Source: Salticus scenicus (Eukaryota; Arthropoda; Arachnida; Araneae; Salticidae). From it: DNA of 64,000 bases. How positions within the stretch are numbered: the first letter of the stretch is position 1; every line of letters begins with the position of its first letter. The stretch is taken from assembly GCA_963930645.1 (NCBI GenBank), contig OZ005662.1, forward strand, positions 77,841,841 through 77,905,840, given 5' to 3'. Below the pieces are notes generated by a model, which was given only the letters and a program-made list of their open reading frames with translations, ran no database searches and was not told the origin of the DNA. Shown piece by piece: positions 1-11,079 of this stretch. The position numbers and the translations under genes were made by a program.

Positions 1-780
1 AGTAGTTCCAAAACGTGTAAAGAATTTGATGGTACTAGGGGTTCCGGAGGGAATTCAAGATAACCAACTAACAGCCAACATACCAATCAAGCTTCGTATC
101 TCACCTAAAAGTTGTGAAAGCATGAAGGTTCTACATACTTTAAAATCACGGAATCCAGGACAGTTCATTAAGGTGCTACTCGTCAAGGAAGTACAAACAG
201 AGATACTACTTGAAGAAGGCTTCATGAGCTTCGGAATAGTAAAGCGCAACGTAAAGCCTTTCACATCAATCCTCAGATGCACGCACTGCTAAGATTTCTG
301 GCACACTGCTGGTTCCTGCGTTTCATATCTCTCCTGCGTCCACTGTGGAGGAAGCCAATAAACTAACTCCCAGTGCACAAACAATCCTGGATACATTAGC
401 TGTATGAGAGAGAACTCATGCAAAAATAACAAACATCTAAAGACTGACCACTCAGCTTATTCCTTCAATTGCCTGACTTATCAAAGGATTTATGAAATGG
501 AAAGGAGCATGCTAGAAGAGAGATTATTCCTCTTCATTTACCAATCAGTTTCCCCCTCCATTATTCTCAAAAGCAACTTACCAAACAAATGAACAGCTGT
601 CAGCGAGATTTCCCTCTTAGCAACAGCACCTATTTGCCTTCGCTTCCACACCAGCCTGCACTAATGTGGTAAATAGGTAACCACCAAACTTCTACTACTG
701 TCAGCTTCCAAACTACCCCCAACAACTGGACTACTCTGAGAAAGCAGGCTTCATATGCAGACCTTCTATCCCTCAGCTAA
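1..780 (+). pseudogene. LINE ORF1 (Gag-like) relic with CCHC zinc knuckles, 5' partial
   Basis: One reading frame runs from the left edge of the window to about position 592, broken by stops at 290-292 and near 359. It resembles the nucleic-acid-binding ORF1 protein of non-LTR retrotransposons, which coats element RNA. Reading through the first stop gives a near-perfect knuckle, C-x2-C-x4-H-x4-C (CTHC, then H and C). Downstream are two more Cys clusters, one lacking its His and one ending DHSAYSFNC. In a different frame near 751 is the peptide SYADLL, a type of sequence often found near the end of such proteins, so at least one frameshift has occurred. No start is visible because the frame is open at base 1. 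It is dead. A jockey-type LINE is the likeliest source; the clade is inference. Confidence 0.6.
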
Positions 781-1423
781 TTGTTCCTACTAAATCTCTT
801 GTTATCAGCCTACATAAAAATCCTAATTAATCCATTTAACTTTGCATACTATTAAGATACTAATAATAACACTGCTTCTTCAGTAAACGTCAAAATAATA
901 CAGATCAAGTAGAAAAATTGTAGGACGGCAAACTCAACGGAAAAATAATTTAGTAAAAAGGACTTCTCGGATAGTAGGCTGCTTGCAAGACGCATAGTCC
1001 TGCAGAAGGTCTTCGTTATGATTTTCCAAACATCTTGGGCAATTTTCACATCACACAACAAAAATGTGCATATTGTCTTAAAGTCAACACATTTCATATA
1101 CAGTCACCATTTTACCGGGGACAATACGTATTCATTACTTTGTCTGCAAGGGAAAGCGAGGTGTTCCTAGCAGGTGTGTATTACTCATGTAAACTATTCA
1201 GTAAATCATGAGGTATTAAATAAAATTTGTTAAAAACTTGGTATCTGACAATAGTAGCAAAAAAAAAAAAAAAAAAAAAATACATGGGGCGGTTTTGGGG
1301 AGAGAATTGTTCTAAAAACGCCATCAAAAAACTCAACTCTTTACAGCGAATCTTTTTACGACAAATGTCGCGTGGTTACAGGGCAATCTCCACTGATGCG
1401 TTGCACGTCATTACCGATATTTC
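781..1423. other. Unassigned; possible decayed LINE ORF2 start and an A-tract
   Basis: No intact coding sequence. Around 880-930 the plus strand has a faint similarity to the start of a LINE endonuclease (VKIIQ, then NCRTANS), interrupted by stops; this is weak. An uninterrupted A-tract lies at about 1259-1280. The stretch 1281-1423 before the SINE is unrecognised. Confidence 0.25.
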
Positions 1424-1878
1424 GCGGGCCTGGGTAGCCCAGTCGGTAGAGCGCCGGCCTCGTAATTGGAAGATTGCGGTTAGGTACTCGAGCCGGCCAA
1501 AGACCGTCGTGTACACTAATGGTGGCTGGTGCACGTAAAATGTGTCGTTGCCACAATGTCATCCATGTTCCCATAAAAAATATACATCTGGGGGTCATCG
1601 AAACGGGAGAGCCATCCCCCGTGGAGGATCAAAATTGTGATGGCATGTCTCCGGACCACCTCTAGGGTAGGCTGACCATATGTCCTCGAATCTCGAGGAC
1701 AAAACTACCTTCGTCCCCAAAAAATTACAAAACATTTGGGGACGCCGGTTATAAAGTTATTAATAATTTATTATAGTGATTTATTATGTGTATAATAAAT
1801 AAGCTGAAATAAGTTCTTCTAGGTGCTTTATACATAAAAATTACTAAAATTTTACAATTTAAGGTGATTTAATTAGCA

Positions 1879-1911
<33 letters not shown>

Positions 1912-2046
1912 GTCCTCGAAATTCGAGGACGCCGCCATCTTTGTCCCCAAATTCAATGAAAAAAATATGGTCACTCTACTCTAGTGATGTGTCACAGACC
2001 GTCGCCAATTGCCCATCTACGCAGCACTAGTGCGACATAAAACCCA
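1424..2046 (+). mobile_element. tRNA-derived SINE, copy 1 (interrupted by a MITE)
   Basis: The head carries a tRNA-like RNA polymerase III promoter: an A-box-like TAGCCCAGTCGGTAGAGCG near 1435 and a degenerate B box about 40 bases downstream. The body matches a second copy at 24592-24907 (opposite strand) almost from end to end, including GTGGCTGGTGCACGTAAAAT and AGACCGT-GCCAATTGCCCATCT. Positions 1666-1979 are foreign and absent from the other copy. The element has no coding capacity and would depend on LINE machinery. Confidence 0.8.
1666..1979. mobile_element. MITE inserted into the SINE, with TCTAG target duplication
   Basis: The ends are imperfect inverted repeats (GGTAGGCTGACCATAT at the left, ATATGGTCACTCTAC at the right). 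TCTAG is present at 1661-1665 and again at 1980-1984, and the uninterrupted SINE copy at 24.6 kb has a single equivalent. Inside, two 19-bp hairpins of the type GTCCTCGAA-TTCGAGGAC (1681-1699, 1912-1930) and paired GTCCCCAAA motifs flank an AT-rich centre with a long T tract. No ORF; superfamily not assigned. Confidence 0.7.
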
Positions 2047-2506
2047 ACCATGTATCCGGTATTTCACCTCATATACTAAAAGTCCTAATAGTAAAACGCC
2101 CTAAAGTAAAATTAACATGAAAATATGAAAGCATTTAAACTGAAATCATAAAACTTAACGATCAAAATTTACAACTACACTGTTTTCCCAAATATGAAAA
2201 ACAGTTAAATGAGGGTAGCTTGTTGATTCTTCCTGCGGAAGATTCTACCGCAACGCATTAACAAAAGAATAAGTCCCACACTCTACTTCCTCTGAAACAA
2301 TACTTTACTTCGAAAAATGATTTTGTGTATTTGTTATCGATTCATTATAACTCCGGCATATATAAACGCGAATGGCATTTATCATTACTATAAAAATCTG
2401 ATAAAAATTTCTATACAAAAGTATTAGTAGCGAAAAAGGAAAAAAATTCCCATTCTTGAAAAAGCCATGAATAAAAGGCGGAGATTTCGAGCTCGGGGAA
2501 CATTTT
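2047..2506. other. Unassigned AT-rich stretch
   Basis: No ORF, tRNA-like box or terminal inverted repeat was recognised. Confidence 0.3.
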
Positions 2507-2706
2507 ACATTGCTGCCAATATTTTAATTTATTCCGGAGTACTTTTAGTTCCGCCTTTATTCCATACCACTTTTTCTTTGAGACTTAATGTTTCGTATTT
2601 CATCATAGTTATTTATTGGAGAAAAATATTCTAAAAATAAAGTGGTGCGAAATAAAGGAGGAGTTAAAAGTACTCCGGAATAAATTAAAATATTGGCAGC
2701 TATGCA
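2507..2706. mobile_element. Palindromic MITE, GCTGCCAATATT family
   Basis: The two ends are long inverted repeats, beginning with GCTGCCAATATTTTAATTTA and ending with its complement, followed inward by CCGGAGTACTTTTAG. The whole unit can fold on itself. Two further copies lie at 54883-55076 and 55088-55283. No coding capacity; superfamily not determined. Confidence 0.8.
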
Positions 2707-3035
2707 TTTTATACCCCTTAATTTCATTCCCAAATGCAAAATTTCATTCCATAAATTTTTTATTAAACTTAATTTTTTTACTTAGAATAAAAAATTCAAT
2801 TATACCTTTTCTTTTATATTTTTTCTCTAATTCTGATGACTCTTGATTGTAAATGAGCCTAATTACATCAGTGTTGCCAGATTTATAGAATGTTTTATTC
2901 AATACCACCACTAGATTTTAATAGTAACGCTTGCATATTCACTTCGAAAATTAATCGTCTATTATGCATACTTAATTTCCCTTCTCAAAATTATTGGTGA
3001 CAACTGAATAAAAATGTCCCCAAGCCTGTCAACAT

Positions 3036-3237
3036 CATGCCTACCAACATCTTAATTAATGTTCCATAGTGTTGTTTGATCCACACATTTTTTCACACCA
3101 GTAAATTTGGAGAGTAATATTCTCCAAATGCAATTACAATTAAGTAAGAAGAAAAACATTCTAAAAAAATATTGGTGGGAGAAAAGAGGCTGAGCAATTA
3201 GTACTACGAAATATTAATTAGGATGTTGGCAGGTATG
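3036..3237. mobile_element. Palindromic MITE, CATCCTAATTAATATT subfamily
   Basis: Starts CATGCCTACCAACATCTTAA and ends with the inverted equivalent (TTAGGATGTTGGCAGGTATG). It is related in design to the neighbouring MITE and corresponds to the outer element at 54845-55457. Internally it keeps the TTTTTCACACCAGTA motif seen in that element. Confidence 0.7.
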
Positions 3238-3329
3238 GTCAACACTGAATTACATTTACCCTGAATAGGTTAACTAACTAAATATTTTTTGAACAAATTT
3301 ATATACAAATTATTAGACACTCAATATCA

Positions 3330-3905
3330 ATACATATATAATTTTTTTCCTAATAAAAAATAATGTTAATACTGGACCAACTTGAATAATTCGAGTGTAA
3401 TACTTTTACTAAAAGGAATATTTTTACTGTAAAGATGTCAGACCATCTTTATAATATTAGTTATGTTACTGGCATAGCTAGGAAAATTCAATTTTGAAAC
3501 TACGTAAGTTATTTCAAATTTACGAATTTCTTAATATAGCAGAATGAGGCAAAATTTCTCATGAACGCACATTTTGAGGGATATTTTCATCGTAAAGATG
3601 TCCGACTACTTTTAAAATATCGTTTAGGATACTCGCTTGAACATCATTGATTACAAATATTTTAACTTATAAATTTCGTAAGTTATTCGAAATTTAAGAT
3701 TTTCTCAATATAGCAGAATAGAGCAATATTTCATAAGAATTTGCAAATTTGATGATCGTTGCATTGGAAATAGTATGAAAATGCATGAAAATGAAACTGT
3801 GAAACCGACCCTAATAAAATAAGTTAACAAATTAGTATAAGAATAATGTATCGAAATGAATGGTGGGTAGCCCATTAGGTGGGGGAACTATAGTCTGTAA
3901 CTGTG
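3330..3905. repeat. 174-bp-type tandem repeat, array 1, with conserved tail
   Basis: GTAAGTTAT recurs at about 3504 and 3678 (174 bp apart) and GTAAAGATGTC at about 3429 and 3592. Each unit contains GTAAAGATGTCNGAC, TTCGTAAGTTATT and ATAGCAGAATA-G-GCAAAATTTC. The array ends in a unique tail (GCATTGGAAATAGTA ... ATGGTGGGTAGCCCATTAGG). The same units and the same tail occur at 17640-18640, so the whole block behaves as a dispersed element containing tandem repeats. Confidence 0.75.
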
Positions 3906-4470
3906 TCGAGAGATAAGTCAAAGTCATTCCACATTCCTTACACCGTGATTCTTACGTCTAGCAGTGAGAGTGGTTCCAAACGTTTGGAAGGGTGCCAAAT
4001 TATGTGACAGGTTAGAATTTGGTAAAAATCCAGTCATTCTGTGTATAGGGATTATGGTGGTGTGTTTTGGTTAATTGAATAGATCATGCAAGAAATATTA
4101 TTGGCGTGATCAATTACATTGCGTCTCGCAACACCCGTGAATCCTCCTTCCAGTTACTAAAGTAAAACTTTCTTACAGTAATAATATTTTTAAAAAAAAT
4201 GGTTTTATTCCCTATCATCAGTACTCTGTTTCTTCTCCTTTTGAATATTATAATATTATGTAATACAAATAAAATAAATAAAATGAATAAAGTGACTAGA
4301 ATTAATACAGATAATATAAATAAAATGAATAAAGTGACTAGAATTAATAAGGTCAACTCTGTTTATTGACCGTGCTAGATTATATATCAAGAATTACAAA
4401 ATAAATCCTCTCATTAAAAAAAAGGGGGTAATAGCTGTTCATATTATTTTTTGATTTACGGATTAAAGGC
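3906..4470. other. Unassigned, with a short direct repeat
   Basis: No gene recognised. A roughly 30-bp segment containing ATGAATAAAGTGACTAGAAT occurs twice in tandem at about 4272-4304 and 4318-4350. Confidence 0.35.
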
Positions 4471-4960
4471 TCTTGGCTTTAAAAAAATATATAAAAGGGG
4501 GGAAATGGCCACATAGAAAGAAACATGATATTAAATTCTCACCTACTGAGATTTTATGCTGGTTAACATCTTTGGGAGGCCTCTTTCGTACGGAATCCAG
4601 GGAGTGCACTCCGGGCAGGACTTCATCTGAGCATTCCCCGAATCTTCTATCTTCTCTGTCCGTGAGGGTCTCTCGGGGTCCGAATCATCTCTCGCTTCAC
4701 CTCCCGTTTCTCTTTTTTTTTATTTTTTGTTTTGCAGGGGCGTTGATTTTTTTCTATTGGTCAATGCATATTAGGCTGCTTATTTATGCCTGTTTTTTGA
4801 TTGGGCAGCACTGTAAAAATTTGCATGTGGGGGTCTGTTGTGGGGTGAGAATTTTTTTATTTATCTATTTATTTGTTTATTTATTTATTTTTTTGAGACG
4901 TGGCCATTCGACTCCTTTACCTAAGAGCCATCTTTTCTTTTGAATTATAGGGTATTATGT
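4471..4960 (+). other. GC-richer unassigned segment with a 156-codon open frame
   Basis: An open frame at 4473-4943 has no recognised domain. Its C-terminal half is low-complexity F/I/L/Y produced by T-rich DNA. The part at 4560-4700 has clearly higher GC than its surroundings and may be an old inserted repeat. I do not call it a gene. No polymerase III boxes or terminal repeats were seen. Confidence 0.2.
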
Positions 4961-5054
4961 GGGATTATTACAGGGGGCTTAAGAGAGGATATTATTGGGG
5001 AAAAAAAGACATTTATAAAACACAATAAAGTTGATGAAAAAAAAAACATTTATA

Positions 5055-5276
5055 AAGATGAAATAATATTCACTGTAAATATTAACTGGAAAAATTTAAA
5101 ATAATATTGGAGGGGCTTTGGAAATATTTAAAATAGTATTGTAGGGCTTCTCGCCCCTACATCTAAATTTTTCCAGTTAATATTTACAGTGAATATTATT
5201 TGGAAAAATTTTAAATAATATTGGAGGGGTTTTGGAAATATTTAAAATAGTATTGTAGGGCTTCTCGTCCCTACAC
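5055..5276. repeat. Tandem and inverted duplication, about 110-bp unit
   Basis: The block AATATTGGAGGGG-TTTGG ... GTAGGGCTTCTCG is present twice. Between the copies is an inverted repeat of the start (TTTTTCCAGTTAATATTTAC against its complement), so both direct and inverted symmetry occur within 220 bp. Confidence 0.65.
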
Positions 5277-5309
5277 TGTGTTCCCTTATTCCTTATTTTC
5301 TTTCAACGA

Positions 5310-5625
5310 GAAGTGTTATCTCCCTCTTTATTTATTGTTCTACTGTAACAAATTTTTATACGATATTTTTAACTCACCTATCTCTTTAAATATTTCCTTA
5401 AAATTTTATAACTAAATAAATATTATATAGCAAATATTCTTATATATATATACATAACTCCATTGAAATCACCATATAATATTCTATTGATATCCATTAT
5501 TTTATTTTATTTATTTATTGGTCTATTGAAACAAATTTTTACATGATATTTTTAGCACACATTTCTTTAAATATTTCCTGAGAATTGTTATAACTAAATA
5601 AATACTACAACCTAAAGCAAATATT

Positions 5626-5662
<37 letters not shown>

Positions 5663-6035
5663 CTCCATTGAAATCGTCATAAATATTCTACTGATATCCA
5701 TTATTTTATTTTATTTTATTTTTATTTATTTATTTATTGGTCTATTGCAACAAATTTTTACATGATATTTTTAACACAGAGCTCTTTAAATATTTCCTTA
5801 AAATTGTTATAACTAAATAAATACATAACCTACAGCAAATAGTCTTATGTATATATATATATATGAAATCGTCATATAATATTCTACTGATAGCCATTAT
5901 TTTACTTTATTTATTTATTTATTGGTCTATTGCAACAAATTTTTACATGATATTTTTAACACACAGCTCTTTAAATATTTCCTTGAAATTGTTATAACTA
6001 AATAAATACCATAACCTACAGCAAATAGTCTTATG

Positions 6036-6074
<39 letters not shown>

Positions 6075-6310
6075 ATTAAAATCGTCATATAATAGTCTAC
6101 TGATATCTATTATTTTATTTTATTTTTATTTATATGTTTATTTATTGGTCTATTGCAACAAATATTTACATGATATGTTTAGCACACATATCTTTAAATA
6201 TTTTCTGAAAATTGTTATAACTAAATAAATACTATAACCCACAGAAAATATTCTTATATATATATACTCGATTGAAATCCTCATATAATATTTTATTGAT
6301 ATCCATAAAA
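5310..6310. repeat. Five-unit tandem array with an internal TA microsatellite per unit
   Basis: The motif TCTATTGNAACAAATTTTTA occurs at about 5339, 5522, 5741, 5926 and 6149, giving periods of 183, 219, 185 and 223 bp. Each unit then has TTTAAATATTTCCT, TTATAACTAAATAAATA, a TA tract, GAAATCGTCATATAATATTC and a TTTTA-rich end. Length differences come mainly from the TA tract. Confidence 0.85.
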
Positions 6311-7045
6311 TGGCAGCTTTCGAAAGAAATATATAGTATATTTCTACGGTATTTAATCTTGAATTCTCAAGAGCACTATAAAAGAATCAATAAGAAATCT
6401 TCTTTACTTCTTGTGGTCATAAAAAAAAAAAAAAAAAAAGAAAGAAAGAAAAAAAGAAAAGATTTTGAAAGAACTTTCAGATATTGAAGAAACCATAGAT
6501 GGATGAGTTCTCCCTTTTTCCAGTTCACGTGAAAAGTTTAAATGTACGTCATGTAGCAAGAAATAAAGTTACGATAGATACTTTTATAGACTTACAGAGT
6601 TAAAATAACGTACTAAATGAAGCGTTTTTAACACACGCTGTATGTTTAAAAGTTTCAAAAGATAAATGTAGACTCTGTAATTAATAGAGTTTGTGGTAGA
6701 AGATATCCTTCGTGCATAAAATGTATGACTATATAAGTTTCATGTAAGCGAATGCATTTAAAAAGTTAGGATAAAAAGTTTTGAAAGGAAAATTATTTCA
6801 GTTATTGTATTTGTGATTAAATGTGTAATAAGATAATAAAACAAATGCTATATATATTATACCTACAAACTCTAAGAAAAAAACTGACAACGTCATATAA
6901 ACGTCCATGCAACGTCCATGCAACGCTAAAATATCCTGATGGGGCGTAAATGAAGATCAATGGCTTGTAATTCAATTTAATCGCTTTGACGTCATATATA
7001 GTAAGTACAAAAAACATAATAAAACAGGCTACAGGATACTGGAAT
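6311..7045. other. Unassigned AT-rich stretch
   Basis: Contains an A-rich tract at 6421-6462. The frames here are short, with no recognised domain. Near 6899-6924 the decamer AACGTCCATG is repeated in tandem. Confidence 0.3.
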
Positions 7046-7047
7046 GA

Positions 7048-7165
7048 AAAAATCTGGTGTGACTTCACTTGACTTTCCGAACTTTAAGTAATTATGGTTG
7101 TATAAATAAATTAAAGTAAGAAAAGTCATTAAATAAATAAAAGAGAAAATTATAATAGGTAATTT
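7048..7165 (-). repeat. Fragment of the CTTTCC...CAGATTTTT dispersed repeat, inverted
   Basis: This segment is the reverse complement, with divergence, of about 7940-8056, the right end of the larger element downstream. It includes AAATCTGGTGTGACTTCACT and GACTTTCCGAA. It is probably a separate truncated copy in the opposite direction. Confidence 0.6.
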
Positions 7166-7284
7166 TAGTATTTTTCAAACAACGATTCCAATAAGAAAAA
7201 AAAAAATAGCGCCTCGACGGAAATATGTAAAAGCTATTTCCAGTGTTAATTTGTGTGTAATAAGGTTTGAAATAGTGTGTGAGT

Positions 7285-8232
7285 TTTATGTCGTCCTACT
7301 GCAACAGTATGGCAATTGACGATGGGCTGAGACTCTCGGAGACATGCCATCACAATTTTTACTTTCCGAACACTTTAGTGAGGAAAGTATTGTAATCATG
7401 TCAAAAATCCGAATTCGAGATTTTGATGTTTCTATACGTTTCGAGGTCCCCTGAGTCCGTTTTCACTAATTTTACAATGATGTGTGTATGTATGTGTGTA
7501 TGTATGTGTGTATGTATGCGTGTATGTTTGTGTATATGTATGTGAGTGAACACGCTAGCGTCTAAACTCTTTGTTCGAATAACCTGAAAGTTGGTACGTA
7601 TATTATAAGTCACCATAGTACGAACCCTATAGATTTTGGAGAATCTAGCACTTACAGTTTTTTACAGGGACATAAAGAAAAATTCTTTATCATTATGGCC
7701 TATGGGACCAAATTTTTAAAAGTGCGATAGCATCTAAACGCCTTATTCAATTGAGCTGAAAATTTATATGAATATTATAAATGACTATTGCACTAACTAT
7801 AAGCATTTTGGTGAATTTAGCATTTACAGGTTTTTACAGGGACACAACGAAAAATTCTTTGTCATTATGATCTATGGACGCAAGGTTCAGTAGCGTTAAA
7901 TAACACATCATGTAATATAGGGAGAAAAATACTCAAACACTCTATTATAGTTTTCTCTCTTTTGTTTGTTTAACAACTCCTCTTCTTTTCTTTATCTACA
8001 AAATTGTTAATTACTCAATTTTCGGAAAGTCGAGTGAAGTCACTCCAGATTTTTGTTCTCTACGGAGGGTATGGTTTCCGGTTTCGTTGACGCATAGAGG
8101 TATAATTTGGAATGGGAATATGGTGGATGTTGGGACCACGACGGATTTTACGCGCACGAGCTACCACTGATATGCACGATGGTTTTCGGCTGCTCGAGTA
8201 TCGAAATCGCAATCTTACAATCACGAGTTGTG
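7285..8232 (-). mobile_element. tRNA-derived SINE, copy 2, split by another element
   Basis: The tail portion (7285-7363) and head portion (8057-8232) both match the SINE at 24592-24907 on the minus strand: GGAGACATGCCATCACAATT on one side of the break, and CAGAGGTATAATTTGGAATG and GGATTTTACGCGCACGAGCT on the other. The intervening 7364-8056 is the insertion described separately. More diverged than copies 1 and 3. Confidence 0.7.
7364..8056 (+). mobile_element. CTTTCC...CAGATTTTT dispersed element inserted in a SINE
   Basis: Begins CTTTCCGAACACTTTAGTG, then GAGGAAAGTATTGTAATCAT, and ends TTTTCGGAAAGTCGAGTGAA then CCAGATTTTT. CTTTCCGAA and TTCGGAAAG form short inverted ends. Inside are a TGTA-rich microsatellite (7480-7545) and two diverged copies of a roughly 160-bp module (GTTTTTTACAGGGACA ... 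AAATTCTTTATCATTATGGC). Copies: 11606-12700 and 43969-45085; fragments near 7048, 18757 and 32745. No coding sequence. Class unknown. Confidence 0.65.
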
Positions 8233-8281
8233 TTAAATAGGATTTACTATTCCCACAAAACCTAAGTGGAAAATGAGAAGA

Positions 8282-8318
<37 letters not shown>

Positions 8319-8369
8319 AGCTTCTTTTATAGCAAAAATTGTTGATTAAAATTAATAGAGGGAAACTCA

Positions 8370-8413
<44 letters not shown>

Positions 8414-8684
8414 ACCGTACGAACTTTATACATTGTAGTCAACGTAAAAGAGTAAACATGAAGTGCAAGGCAAATACAGAAATAAGAAAATACAGTACAC
8501 ATTATGATGACCACGCTCTGTTTTTATTATAGGGGGCCTCTTTTACTTGGACCACAATATGCAACATATTTTTCAGAAAGTTGTTTACAATGCGACTATT
8601 CCCTTACTTGTAGAATTTTAAATGTGCCCTGATTTTAGAGATATTGTAAATCACTGTTGCACACAATAAATAAATACTTATCGC
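8233..8684. other. Simple repeats and flank of the hAT element
   Basis: Contains a (TTA)n tract at about 8287-8319 and a long A tract at about 8374-8410. The 8-bp target duplication of the hAT element, CTTATCGC, is at 8677-8684. No gene seen. Confidence 0.5.
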
Positions 8685-8774
8685 CAGAGCCTGATTATCG
8701 CAAGGGCAAACGGGACAGTTGCCCTGGGCCCCCACTCTAAGGGGGCCCCCAAATCATACTCATTAGTTTATTGT

Positions 8775-9296
8775 ACAATTTTTTTCACTAACTCTTCTGA
8801 TAATCGTTTTTGTTGTATTGGAAATATAATTCTTTTTTTCCCTAAAATTAAATAAAGGATTTTATTGTTATTAAACTGGTTGGCTATTAAATTATAGGGC
8901 AAATAAAAATTATGTTACACATTTAACATTCATTTTAAAAAAATAAATAAATAAAATGTCAATTTATTTTAATTAACATATTATATTTTGCATCGTTTTA
9001 GTGAAAACTCATAACATTCAATGTGATTTATTGTTTTGTAAATTAGGGCGATTATTGAATAAATTTTTTATTGTACTGGAATTGAAATTCCACCTTATTT
9101 TTTCTTTTTTTCCCTAAAATTAAATTAAGAAGTTTTTTTTATGAACCAGAATGGCTATTAAATTATATAGTAAATAAAAATCATGTTACAGGTAACATTC
9201 ATTCAAAAAAAAAAAAAAAAAAAAGTCAACTTATTTCATTTTAATTATTATTTGCATCATTTTAATGAAAAATCATAGCATTTATTGTTTTGTAAA
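8775..9296. repeat. Duplicated module (about 260 bp) inside the hAT element
   Basis: Two diverged tandem copies share TTTTTCCCTAAAATTAAAT, GGCTATTAAATTATA, AACATTCATT and a TTTATTGTTTTGTAAA end, at about 8775-9042 and 9045-9296. Confidence 0.6.
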
Positions 9297-10530
9297 ATAT
9301 TCTACAATCATTCTATATTTAAAAAAGTTTTTAATATAAAACATTTCAGCTGTAATAAAATCCAATGCATTTTTATATAACAGTTTTTTATTCGAGGTTA
9401 AGATTGACAAAAGGGAGGGGGCTTTATGCAAAAAGTAAACATTGAGCGTGAAATAAAAGATATAATATGGCAAAATATTTATAATACAGAAATAAATAAA
9501 TGCTTTATTGTTAACCTATTAAAAAAAAAAAAAAAAAAGAACTGATTGTTTTCACTAAAATGGATATATAAAATCTTAATTTAATTAGATTATGTAACAA
9601 AACTTCATAAACTGAAAAATCTCATCCTTTATTATTGTTATTAGTTTTAATAATTTTTAGATGAATAAAATTTAGTTTTAAGAGTATTAATTATTATTCA
9701 AAGTGGGAATTTTAATTTACAAATATGTATAATAAAGAAAATATATCTTTATATATACTATTAAAAAATCAGGTTTAAACATTTTTTTTTTTTAAATCCT
9801 GTCCTTTTGCAATGCAAATCTGCCATTTCCGCAGATCTTGGGACCTAATGTTTACATATTATATAGGTCATTTTTTGCTTACATTTATGTTTTGCCGATA
9901 TAAATTGAGTTATTATTAATGCAAGAAATGAATGCCATAATAATACGAATAAGTTTGACAATTAAGGTGTATTATTTATAGAAAATATTGGGGATTTTAA
10001 TCAAAAATAAGTCAGCGTTCTAAAATGTTAATCATGTACTATTTTTAATAGACAGTCTGTTACTTATAGATTATTTATTCGTTAATTAATAATAATAATA
10101 ATATTATTATTTTTAAACATTGGAGCATTTTATTTAATACTTTGCACTTATGCTTACTGTTAAATTGCACTCTATGATATCATATAAAAATGTAATTTCT
10201 TGTTCTGAAATAAGATTAGTTTGATTTTTCCAAATTTTTTGAAATGTGCTGTTTTAAAATCATCTAATTGTGATTGCAAAGTATCAAATACTCTTTTTAA
10301 ATTTTAGTCTTCATAGAAATACTAACATTCTTATCAATTGCATTAATAAATTAAAAATTACATATAAAATTATATATCATTTAGGAGAAATAGTTTTCCA
10401 TAAAAGAATGAGATAAAAAGTAACTGCTACTGATTTTGCTACAGTAAATTTCATTTTTAATCCGAAAGTGAATTATGGATTAAAGGTCTTGCAAATTTGA
10501 AAAAGTTAACTATATTCATAAACATAAATG

Positions 10531-10790
10531 AGGAGCAAACATTCAAACCGTGTTTTCTCCTTCGGACGCATTTTTTCAGACAAAATACAAAATAATAAAT
10601 TAAAAAATAACTTAACTTAAAACCTAATTATTGTTTGTTTAGATGCATTACTAGTTACTAAGGAGACATGTAGACATATCTAGGAAGATATGTAGACATA
10701 CTATTTTTACGTTGCGTTCAAAGAAAAATCACTAACTCAGTTTTTTTTTATTTTTGGAGAAAACACGGTTTGAATGTTTGCTCTTCAAAT
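10531..10790. repeat. Inverted repeat of about 29 bp inside the hAT element
   Basis: GAGCAAACATTCAAACCGTG followed by TTTTCTCC near 10534 is mirrored at about 10757-10786, with a spacer of roughly 195 bp. It may mark a nested MITE. Target duplications were not resolved. Confidence 0.55.
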
Positions 10791-11079
10791 AATATCTCTT
10801 ATTTATAAAATCAACATTTTTACATATTAAATTAAGTAAAAATATGGGTTTTTGACGGTTTTGACAGAATGTTTTTGACATGCTTTTTAAACATTCAAAA
10901 AGGATCACAGGTCAAAAACTTACCAACACTGAATATGATAACTATACATTAAATGTATAAAAAATTAGATATTTTTAGATTTATGTAAAGCGAAAAATTT
11001 CGTACAGAAATAGAGGAGAGCCTTAAATGAGATCTACCTCAGGGCCCCCCTCTGAGATTAGTCGGGCTCTGCTTATCGC

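Larger units (their letters stand above)
8685..11071. mobile_element. Non-autonomous or decayed hAT transposon, 2387 bp, perfect 8-bp TSD
   Basis: The element starts CAGAGCCTGATTA and ends TAGTCGGGCTCTG, an inverted pair with two mismatches. CTTATCGC lies immediately outside both ends (8677-8684 and 11072-11079), the 8-bp duplication expected of hAT insertions. The subterminal GGGCCCCC runs at both ends (about 8729-8751 and 11042-11050) stand out from the AT-rich interior. I see no transposase: the interior has only short, low-complexity frames. It carries a duplicated module of roughly 260 bp and an internal inverted repeat, listed separately. It would need an hAT transposase supplied elsewhere. 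Confidence 0.85.

Noticed and set aside
4473..4943. 156-codon open frame
   Set aside because: The second half is low-complexity Phe/Ile/Leu/Tyr from T-rich DNA, with no domain or exon-like signals. Kept only as an unassigned GC-richer segment.
5310..6310. CRISPR-like array
   Set aside because: Units are continuous 183-223 bp repeats without unique spacers, in an animal genome.
7401..7616. His/Thr-rich 71-codon minus-strand frame
   Set aside because: A microsatellite translation inside the simple-repeat element.
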